From Lineus longissimus (taxonomy: Eukaryota; Nemertea; Pilidiophora; Heteronemertea; Lineidae): DNA of 64,000 bases. Shown one piece after another: positions 38,401 through 48,479 of the stretch (the stretch's first letter is position 1; each line of letters begins with the position of its first letter). Position numbers and translations under genes: made by a program. The notes under the pieces were generated by a model. The model was not told the DNA's origin. It worked only from the letters and a program-made list of their open reading frames with translations, and did not search any database. The stretch lies in the NCBI RefSeq assembly GCF_910592395.1, contig NC_088308.1, positions 20,537,501 through 20,601,500 on the forward strand, read 5' to 3'.

Positions 38401-41400
38401 CTAACTAGACTGTCTATACTAGTTGGCTGGACTAGCTACATTTCCGCCATCGGCAAGCTTGCAGCGATCCCACGGTACATATAGCAGGTAATTTTAAATC
38501 AGGACAGTGTCTGATCAATGACAATGCATTAAATTTTCTTCCTGTTGTATAGTACAAATGAATTTTTTGACACAAGCATAAGAAAACCCACGAACCAGTA
38601 CATGAAAAGATTCAGTCAGGAAATCTAGGCTAAACAAATACCAGTACACCAACAACCTTAATTATATGTATGCTACCTTTCCTAAAAACTGAAAAGTTTA
38701 ACTCTACCGGGAGGGTGGTGACAACATTTTTCTGGGATAATGGTCTCAAACGGACATAAGGACCACTGTGATGGGATGTACCAGTGATACTACATGTATC
38801 ATTAATTGAGTGGATTCCAGTGAGGAGGATATTATAAAAGCACTTGTGATTAGTGGTGAGTATTTGATCTAAGCGAGAAAAGGCTGACCAGTTCTGATTA
38901 GAAGGGGCCACCTTTTGCTTGTGAGGATATTAAGACGACGGTCAATTTCACAATGTTCTACTGGAAAACATCACAGGAGAAGTCCACAGATTCACTGATG
39001 CCATCAGAAAGGCATATTTACTCATTTCTTACAGGCTATAAATGTATTCTCTTATTAGTAAATGAGAGCACTGATTCTAGTAATGTGTCACAGTATCACC
39101 ATACATGTAAGCAGGTATTGAGTAAAGACTGTGCTGATAATCCAGAAGTCTTCAAAGACTGAACATTTTCTTCAAGGACTCCTCCTTTTCATTGAACAGG
39201 TATTGAGAGGTACTATAGAAAAGTAAGGTGGAACAGTTACAGTCCATGTACAATTAACTATACTCTTCGTATGCTTTAATTTTCACTGTTAGCTGTTTTC
39301 TCCACTGCATGGACTATATAACTCAGCTGTACCACTTTACTTTACTTGCCTACATTGTAGTACAGTACATGCATGGCATTTACATTATTGACGTACATCA
39401 CACAAACAGACAGGTTTTGAAGAAATCCAGGGACCAAATTATTAAAACCATAAAAAGGTCAAAGTGGTGTTAAAGAAACTTTAAAGGGATAAACTAATAA
39501 TACAGTCTTTGGAAATAAATACAAAATAAACTGGGAATATGACAGAATCTATTCCAGTTCTTTCAAACTAAAAGTAAGCAAGATCTGTTTCAGCAAATAT
39601 AGTGGAGTCAGTCCAACCCTATGCCTCAGATTTAATATAATCTAAAACAGAGATACTGTGCACCAGTGTCACCATTGCATTGGAGTACTCGAAAAGCAGA
39701 CTTTGGTTCTAGACAGAATGTAATACGTTACAATTACATCAAGAGTTGCTTTGGCCTGGGTCAGATTCATTGGGGCTATCTGATCCTGGGGGTAAAAGGT
39801 AAGAAGATTAGTATACTGTTATTTTTTGTATCTACATGCATTATAAAATGTTCAAATTTCAAGGCCACCACCCATTTTTAAGCAATGCTCAGCAGAGGGG
39901 ACAGTGATTCAAAATCTATTGCAGAATTGTCACTTTGCAAATGACACAGTACCTTGGTGGCTAATTTCAAAAGTCAAGCATCAGTAAAAAATGAAATACT
40001 AAGCCAGAATCATCAGTGGCATAAAACATGGCAAGCATTGGCAGCGCCTACATTAACAATTTGGAAGTTTTGGAGGTTTTTGATTATGAAACCCACCATC
40101 TAGGAGAGAAACGTACAGTACTCAAGTCATATTCATGGACGAAATGTTCAGAACTCAAGATGAACTCTTGTCTTCTTAAATCCTGAGCCAAACAGATAGG
40201 TGTTGGTATGTAATTATTACACTTGGGAAGAACAGACCTAACTTGGAGGAGGGGGGTGGGGTTATGTGTATGAACAACGACAGATGCTAAGGTTAAAACA
40301 GCTAAACAGTTACAGCATGCAAGTCTCGGCTGTTACGTCAAGCAAGGATCCTTGAACAGCGAGTTGGTGCCAAAATGAGCCATTTTGTCTGAATACCTGC
40401 GGATTCAACTACATACATGAACCTAGCCATGTCTGGAAGTATTCTCGCTATTACCCTTGCATGTCTAAGGACAGGTTTGCGAAAACCTACCCATGGCTTG
40501 TCGCCTGAATTGGCACCAACCCACCATTTGGGGATCCTTCATTGACTGGTTAACGTTAGTGTGGTGATGATTAGTAGGAAGGTATTATGGTGGGTATCAA
40601 GTATCCGATCAGGAGTAAATTGTAACCTGAAAATGTACACCACAGCACTTAGCAGACCCTATTCCCACCATCATCCAACAGTACTTATCATTACTGGTGA
40701 GTAACGTATCGTACTTCACCGGTAATTACAAGGAACAAACATGCTCTCAAGAACAGTTGCAGCAAAAGCATAACCGACCCCAAAGGAGAAGAAAGAGCAC
40801 AGTCTTATAAATGATGAAAAAGACACATTGTAATTCAAACTAGGTCATGTGAATTTTACAGTAGCCGACAAATCTTCTACATTTTTTACTGCCATGTCTG
40901 ATGAAGACAGTGTTTGGTCAAAATACCTGAAGGCACTTTCATGATCAATTCTTGGTGGAGACTGTCAAAAATAACCTTTAAACATTATCGAAAACCAAGC
41001 TGATAAACTTCCTAGTTAATGAAATTGTTAGCTATCAGAATGACAAATGTCTTTCTCACTGCATGGGGTGGTTTGGCTATATGCTAGCTTGTAACTTTTC
41101 TCATCAGCATGTCCGAACACTTACAGAAAAATGCATGTAACTACGCCTGCGGGTATATTTTCGCCTTTCTTTTTCCGCCTTCTCTTTCTGAGCTAACTGG
41201 CGATAGTACTCCAGGATTGAGGACAGCTGGAATGGAAACATACAATCATGAATATCAACAGTTCGAGGAACCCAAGACAAATAAGCTGGTGGGCCGATCA
41301 AAAGTGTCAGAATGCAAGCATTACCATTTTGCACCTTACAATACGAGCAAAAAATACTGTTCCTGGTCTTTACTGATTTAAAACTGACGAGTGGCTAACT

Positions 41401-44400
41401 ACAGTATAGTCAGTTCTACCTTCTTCTTCGCTGAATATTTCAATTAACTGAATTCTTCTACAAAAAATCGTATTTAATGTGACTGCTTGCGTAATCAAAA
41501 CAACCATAGATAAATGCCATTTAAAAACCATATCATTACCCGCTTGTTGTGAGGATTTTCCTGGTCAATCCATCCTCCGCTTGCTGAAGTAAAGACAACA
41601 TAATTCATGCAATCGCATTATTGAAATATAACCAAGAATAAACTAAGACTAGTCTATCTGCTGGGTAGCAAGATGCCCTTGCCAACACTTTTCTATAAAG
41701 AAAGTATCTGAAGTTATCGTTAATTGAATACACCCAGTATGCCTTAGCTAACACTTTTTAATCTTGTACTTTGGCATCAAGAGAAAGTGTCTGGAGGTAT
41801 CACAATTTGAATGCACCCAAGATGCTTTTTTATGTCGTACTGTGACATGAAGGGAGTGTATCTGGAATTTGGCTTTATCTTTGAATTTTTATGGGACAAA
41901 GTTGAAACCCTTACCAACAGTCTGATCTGCAAGTCCAACATCTCGTGATGTCCATCTGCAGAACCCACACGCCAGGTAGTAGACCTTCTTTGGCACTGTC
42001 TTGCTTGGGTCATCTGGGTTTGGTACTGGTACTGTGGTGGCACGGGTCGACAGAGTGTGCTGGCAGCTGGGGCAGTCAAAACAATTGCCACATCTAGAAA
42101 GAATTAGAAATGCTATAATCAAACTTTGACATACTAAGAATAAGATAAATGATAGCAAAAATGGTCAAGCAAACTTCACTTTAAAACAACTCTTTGTTTA
42201 AAACGTTTTAACTGCTCTAGATGTTCTAGATTACACGAGTGAAGATTTAGCCAAAACAGATGTTCATTGCCAAAACTCGAGTCCCATACCGTACCTATTT
42301 TTCTTCAACTTGGCTTCAGCTGATGGTAAACTTTCTAGGCAGTTAGGACAGTAATGGGAATCAACCTGAAAAAGGAAAATTATGTATGGATGTGTGATGA
42401 TAGGAGGATGGACTGGAGGTAGGCCAGGGTGTACCATGGCAAGAAAAAGTTGATGTGTTAGGATTCTCCACTCTAAGCATATTCGGCGGTTGCTCTGTAA
42501 GCATTCTTTGGCAAAATGCAGAACACCACTTTTCGTCCTAATAGTAATACCAACAGTATAGAGCCCAAATCTGTATGAAAAACATGTTTTTCGGAAATCT
42601 CTGGGCCTGTGGGACAGTTGCTCCTGCTCCCTCCCCAATCCATGCCCGACCAGATTCCCACAATTAACAACTAGAATTGTCAGTTGAGTCTGCAGGCAGA
42701 CTCTGGAGTCTCCGTCAACTGTGGGGTGCTTTGTTGAGGAAGTGGAGGAGGCAGTATGTTTTGGTTAAAAGTTTATTGGGAAAATAGATATATACATAAT
42801 ATACATAGTTGGAGATTAAAAGTCGGGTTACTGGTTTGTAGACCTTGGTATGAGAATTGTCTTCGCTGGCAAGGTTTGCATTGGGTTTATGTTGCTGCTG
42901 TGTTAACGCTGTGTTGGGATAGCAGCGATGGTGATGTTGTGGTAACTGTAGTAAGTGTGGACTGTGGAGAATTTGGTATCAGGTTAGCCTGGTACCACTG
43001 GCCACCGTCAGACGACGCTGTTGTGTTTGACCTATTTTGACTTTTGTATTGACGGGACGGACGTCTAAACACAACAGCGTCGTCTGACGGTGGCCAGTGG
43101 TACCAGGCTAGTATCAGGTGCGGTTGAGTGTTGACCGGAACTTGATCGTCTTATCAACGCCGTCGCCTCGCTCCAAGGCCCTGCCTGTATTGACCACTAT
43201 TGTTGCCGCGAAAATTTGTTTGTAGCAAGAATAACTTATAACAACAATTAATCATAAAAGATTTCAATTTATTTCTAAGCAAGTGTGTTCCTGTAATCGT
43301 TGCTCTTAAGTACGAATTTATCAATTGCGGCCATTTTCAGTCCATAACCACGGGCCACTTCCTGTCCAACATGGAAGCTATCGAAATTGGCAGGGAATAT
43401 GGTCGCAAAATACGTCTCGTTTGGAGAATGTGCAATGGCGGAAATCGAAATTGGCAGGGAATATGGTCGCATAATACGTCTCGTTTGGAGATTGTGTAAT
43501 GGCGGATCAAATTTTCACGACCCATCGCCAAACGGCTGTCTCGTCCCCTAAAATATGTCGTTATTGCTCGCTAAATAATTCTGAAAATTCGCACTGCACA
43601 CCTTTGATGTTTCGATAAACAACTCATTATACTATTTGATTTACTTAATGTCCAGTTTTCCCTAAACTTCGCGAACACGAATCTACCTGGGTTCTCCAAT
43701 CACTAATGATATACACAGTGCATTGCATACACCGTAGTCACCTGGAACGGGGTTATAAATTGGGGGAATTTGCCTAGCTAAACCAAGAGTCTCCTTTCAA
43801 CCCTACATACGTAGGTTGACGGAGACTAATAACAGTGGGCATATCCCCCCCCCCCTCCCCCACCGAGGTCGAGATTCGGGGATATGCAGCATGCTCCAAA
43901 AGCAACATTTTGATTTTGCCTCATCGAAATGAGATATTATAGACGCCCTTGACACCAGGCAGACCAGAGGAAGGCCCGCAATGACTTCCTCCACCTTCGC
44001 CTGCTGTAAAAGGGTCCAATTGCCATTATTGGCAAATATTCCTCATACCACAAGCCACTAAATCAAGTGTCAGTAATGGGTCAAAACATTGTAAAAGGAT
44101 TCTCAGGCAGGAGAGGGTAGGGAACAATAACATCCAAAGGTAGAGATAGGGAACTGGCGAAATTCAGGTCCTAGCTTTTGTGTACATTTGCAATCGATTT
44201 TGGGAGGGTCATCGAGAATATGGATAGGTCTTGTGGAAAATCAGGGGGGTTAAGAAATGAAATGAAAATTACTTCGTGACAAACACAATCTCCACATCGT
44301 AGTTTCAGACAATGTCGACAAAAATAGAGCTTGCAGATGGGGAATTTCGAACCACAAGAGCAAACATATGAGACACTGCACTGGGTCTCATAAGTCGCCA

Positions 44401-44401
44401 T
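29445..44401 (-). CDS. DCTN4: Dynactin subunit 4 (p62), 14 coding exons
   Basis: Pointed-end subunit of dynactin, the dynein activator on microtubules. Exons in transcript order: 44401-44273, 42365-42295, 42093-41915, 41583-41540, 41226-41125, 38252-38182, 37448-37336, 33966-33857, 33596-33523, 33257-33203, 32901-32800, 32454-32354, 30018-29940, 29582-29445. Every phase matches and the total is 455 aa, near the usual length of about 460. Diagnostic stretches: [92 protein letters not shown] and [11 protein letters not shown]. The paired cysteines in the first third and CRECEH later are the conserved zinc-binding-type clusters of the family. The start is ATG 44401 ([14 protein letters not shown]). 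No truncation or frameshift was seen. Confidence 0.98.
36241..36331. repeat. Inverted-repeat hairpin element in a dynactin intron
   Basis: The left arm gggggtagcacactacggaa is matched by the right arm ttccgtgaagtagtgcgctac plus ccccc, with a 5-base bulge and one mismatch. The 91-bp segment looks like a small MITE-type element, but I see no convincing target duplication, so the class is open. Confidence 0.5.
39221..39346. repeat. Diverged inverted repeat in a dynactin intron
   Basis: Left phrases aagtaaggtggaacag and cagtccatgta are mirrored on the right by gcatggact and ctgtaccactttactttact, forming an imperfect hairpin of about 126 bp. It may be an old MITE; the ends are approximate. Confidence 0.4.
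42976..43119. mobile_element. MITE: perfect 43-bp inverted repeats with 9-bp target duplication
   Basis: The element spans 42985-43110 (126 bp). Its arms 42985-43027 and 43068-43110 are perfect inverted repeats (tagcctggtaccactggcca at the left end), separated by a 40-bp loop. It is directly bordered on both sides by the identical 9-mer gtatcaggt (42976-42984 and 43111-43119), which reads as a target-site duplication. A 9-bp duplication suits Mutator-like or Merlin-like transposases better than mariner or piggyBac. There is no internal coding capacity. The perfect arms and flanks indicate a young insertion. It sits in the first coding intron of dynactin subunit 4. Confidence 0.85.
43380..43507. 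repeat. 64-bp tandem duplication
   Basis: The block beginning atcgaaattggcagggaata is present twice, 64 bp apart (43380 and 43444). There are a few substitutions, such as gcaaaatacg against gcataatacg. It lies in the first coding intron of the dynactin gene, within 1 kb of its start codon. Confidence 0.8.
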
Positions 44402-47400
44402 GTTGTTGCAGTTTCTGAATATAAACTCTAAAGGAGTACAGACAAAACGGGGCCCAAATGCGAGAGGCAAACGGCGGAAAGCGATGTCGCCGGATGTAAA
44501 GGCGAGATGGCGAATGGCAATTGATGAATGGAAATGGCGTGGTTGTCGTTCTCTAAGTCTAGGAATGATGTAACAGAATTCGAATCCGTACAAACGCAAA
44601 AAGGCCTTCTCATGTCAATACTGACAATGTGGGATTTTTATGGACATAATTCATATCATCCTGAGATAGGCCTACAGTTTTTTTTTGTACTCCTGGCCTC
44701 GAGTTCGTATTCTTTGAAACTGAAATATGGAGAGGCGGAGTACAGCTCGCCCAGATTTGGCTGCCCCGGCACCCATGCCCAGCCAAAGATATTTTTATTT
44801 CAAATGTTGCCACCACTTTATAATGTTATACTATCGGACCCCAATTGCACTGTCAATGCCCGGGTTGGGGGGGGGGGGGGGGTCACTCCAGAACGGAAGG
44901 AGGTTTGTGCAGCAGAATGTCACTCCAAGAGGGAGATTTGTGCAGCAGAATGTTGATTAAGCAATTGAATGGGGGGGGGGGGGGGCTAAAGATCTCCCGC
45001 GCGGGCATGCACGTTAGGAACAGCGGGGAAGCCCATGCAGATTTGAAACAACCCGGGCGTTAATTGTAATTGCAACACTGGCGCCGGGCAGATTCATACT
45101 TCTTTCTCGACAGAAAAGGGTGTGGATTGAAGCTGCTGACTGCCGTAAGGGCATCAAAAAGTTTCAATGGACAGGGGTGTGCATACCCATCGATACAGAC
45201 TAATTCATTTGTACCATATCGCAACTTAGCCACGGCGACAAGCAGCTGTTGCAGTACCAAAATATCGGTCAGAGTAGTACAAGTGTCCGATCATGCCTTT
45301 TAGGGTCCCCGTGTCCCTTATAATAAGGTTTCTAGTAGTTTGCTGATGATCACAAACCAGCAAACAAAAAATTGTTATTGCAGTTTTGCTCGGCAATATT
45401 TATCAAATTAGTGACAAGACATAATAATATTCTAATTGGGACGATCCATGATATGTATTGGAGACAGTCCGTCCTAATCATACATACCTGTACGGATGGG
45501 CGCGGCACAAGTTTTTGAATGCCAAATATCGAGAGGCGGAGTATATTGAAAACCAATGGCGCCAGGATCCCCGACTGCTCGCAAGACACAATTATACACC
45601 ATCCAGACCAGGAGTCGCGTCTTTTTTCCAGCGTTAAAATTGCTCATTGGCACGACGGATGCGGCAGAGTGAATGAACCTCTGGCAGGTTAATGGTAGAT
45701 TTTAAGAAATAAACACATTTTTCTTAACAACTATATTTAATAAGAACAAAACGCATGCCATATTAGCTCAGTCCGATATGATTTGTTATACACTATAAAT
45801 TGCGCTATAGGCCGTTGACCAAATCCAAAAAGCTGTCATTCATGGCAACATTTCGGGGCAAAGTAAAAATGCTGTTAACATGATGAATCAGGTGATAACA
45901 ATATTAATCATAAACTTTCCAGTGACAAATGTAGTCGCTCGTTAACTGGATGTACTGACTTCAGTCACGAGAATATCCATGGCATTAGGTGGCCGAACCT
46001 GCTTCCTTCAGTCCTGCCAGCTTAGGAAGCAACTGATGAACTAAAATTATTTCTTAGGAGCAACTATTTTTGCGGACCTTTTGTTTTATGTGAAGTATAG
46101 GCACGGTAATTATCTCGATAAGAGCATTAATCTGCCCCCCAAATGTTATTACGAATTAAAAATTAAAACTTAACTCATTTTTGGATGTGGCCCATGGTCT
46201 ATATTTGAATAGGCTTTTCTGAACTATCGTCACGAAAAGCAAATCAACTACAACACGAATATGACTGCCGGTGTAACATCAGTGGTTGTTCCCCATATTT
46301 CACTGTTTTCTTACAAGCTGGAGACACCATGATTTTTTCAATCGGGAGAAACACGTACAGACGTAACAGAGGAAAAAAGTCAGAAACGGAAACACACAAT
46401 AAAACACCGGGTTTGTAAAAGTCCCAACAATAACAGCATACATGTACATGTATATATGTAAACGATTTCTAAAATTTTAACCAAAAACGTAAAACGAACA
46501 TATCATGCACGCATGAGGAGTCTGAGCCTAAAGGCAGGCCACGCAAAAAGTCAAACCGTGGATTATAAAGAAAACTATACAGTAGGCCGCGTTTATGAGT
46601 TACTATACCCCCCCCCCCACCGAATTACTGTTCTTTTTAAAACAGAACATCAACAGACCTACATTTACCTTTTTTTAGGCAATATGGTGCAGATTTTTAA
46701 GTACAGATCTCAGGGATTTTATACCGACGGATTACGCAATATAATGACCCAGTAAGACTAATAAGATTCTGATTTCAGTATATACACTACTTCATGGCGA
46801 CCAATTTAAATGAGATATTGAAAATATAAATAAAGCATGCATTACAAAAAACAACAAAATGAACGTGGTCTAATTTCGGTAAACTCGCTGCAACATTGCA
46901 CTCGTAGACACCCGGATCAGTCCCGTCCTCATCCTACGCTCTCCCATGTAATGTGAGAGACGTTAAGGCCGCATCCGGAGTGTAAGTCTTTTGGGCCACT
47001 CATGTTTTAAAACGACTACGCGGGTCAACTTGAGCTAGCTAGCGGCTATAAAATAAATGGTATATATTGTACATTGCTCACACACATACTATATCGTAAT
47101 TATGCGATCATAAAATGAGGTTGTTACTTGACATTATGCTTTCAGTGCTGAATAAACGATGCAACGATACAGTACATTAATTACCGGTACAACTACATTG
47201 TATGTCAATGTACACATATTTCATACATTGCATTCATGCCCAAAAACCCGGTTACGTTTACGTTACTTACAAAATTTGAACATTATTTGGCATTGAGCCA
47301 TTTACTACATTCCTGGTTTTCAACCCCAATCTCGTGGAGTTTTCCAGTTGATGACAGAACTGATGCGGGAAAATAGGTTACCAGAACATCCCGGCGTTGG

Positions 47401-47540
47401 AGTGCCTTACCCTGCATGTTCCAACCTTTTTACTGTACTGCTTTAAGTATGCATATACCGAATCAAAAACCGGCTGAAAAAGTAATACAAGACATGATGA
47501 CCGCCAATGCTACATTTTGATAACCTTGGACACTGATTCT
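44402..47540. other. Region upstream of dynactin, 3' of the cGAS-like gene
   Basis: No coding gene is supportable. The dynactin promoter and 5' untranslated region must begin here. Two long G runs lie at 44867-44882 (16 G) and 44971-44985 (15 G), with the phrase tttgtgcagcagaatgt repeated between them. The plus-strand frames around 44.5-45.3 kb are produced partly by these runs and show no family features. The left part of 46.0-47.5 kb is probably 3' untranslated or intergenic. Confidence 0.55.
44867..44985 (+). repeat. Two long G homopolymer runs near the dynactin start
   Basis: 16 consecutive G at 44867-44882 and 15 at 44971-44985, about 470-580 bp upstream of the dynactin ATG. On the dynactin coding strand they read as C runs. 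Such runs can form quadruplex structures and are also prone to assembly or sequencing error. No function is claimed. Confidence 0.8.
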
Positions 47541-48479
47541 TCAGTCAGTTTTCAGATCATCTCGAAGCGGCTTCCAATCTTGACAGAACTGATACGGGAA
47601 GAAATACCAACCTGGAAACCTGAAGACGGCTTTTGCCCGCATGAGCCAGACCCCTCCGAGGTAGTGTTTCATGTCGACCGAATCAAATACCTGGTGCGAG
47701 AGGAGGACAACTGTGACGCCGACCAGCAAGATGTTTACCAAACATGCAGTGAGGAGCCACCCAAAGTTACTGACATCATTTTCGAACATCAGGAAACATG
47801 TCGTGGCAATGGTCAACGCGGTGGTCAGCGGTGACAGGACAGCTACCAACAAAGCACGAAGCCTGGAGAAGCCTGTCAGTCCTTCTTTACCAGAGATCTC
47901 TGGCAGAAATTCGTACAGCTCACCATCTGGAGCCCTCCATTTCCAGTTGAATGGGGGAAAGGTCAGGAAATGATCAAAAAGTAGGAGATTCTTGCCGTTG
48001 GCAAGGGAGAAGATGGCATTCAGGCTTATTGACGTGGCTACTATCAACGCTGGTAACAAGGGAATCATGACAAGTAGGGCTCCAAGGAAGGAAACGAATG
48101 GGCCCTTGTCAATGCAAGTCAACTTATTGGTCAAAGTTCCTTCTAGCGAAGCGACGTTCGTGCACCCTGGAATTGCACCAGAAAACAAGAATACGAAGAT
48201 TAGTAGGATACAGAGACTAAAGAAGACGCCTTTCATCAGAACTATGTGAGGATAGATCCTATGCAACGGATGGACCGTCCTCAAGCCTTTGCCCATGGCA
48301 AGAACTGTGATGCCCAACTCTAACTGGATGGCAAATATGAGAACAGAGTTTGGAAACAAGAAGCAACACATGACATCATCCGGATCCACAGAATAGCGAA
48401 GAATATTGGTGAAGTAGTAAACGACCGTCAACAGGTAGGACAGAAATGAGAAGAAAAGCAAAAATGGTAACAGCAGACT
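47541..48479 (-). other. C-terminal six-helix membrane domain of the fusion gene
   Basis: Six hydrophobic stretches at about residues 447-469, 484-508, 524-546, 574-602, 654-678 and 685-707. The loop between helices 3 and 4 contains two cysteines (PGCTN and LTCID) that could pair if it is extracellular or lumenal. The loop between helices 4 and 5 carries FNWKWRAPDGELYEFLPEIS. With an even number of helices, both termini, including the enzyme, would be cytosolic. I do not recognise the family. Confidence 0.75.

Noticed and set aside
44528-44956. 142-codon plus-strand frame upstream of dynactin
   Set aside because: It extends through a long G run encoding a glycine stretch and overlaps the antisense of the dynactin upstream region. 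No family features.
47671-48249. Plus-strand frames opposite the membrane domain of the cGAS-like gene
   Set aside because: Shadows of the minus-strand coding exon, whose family content is clear.
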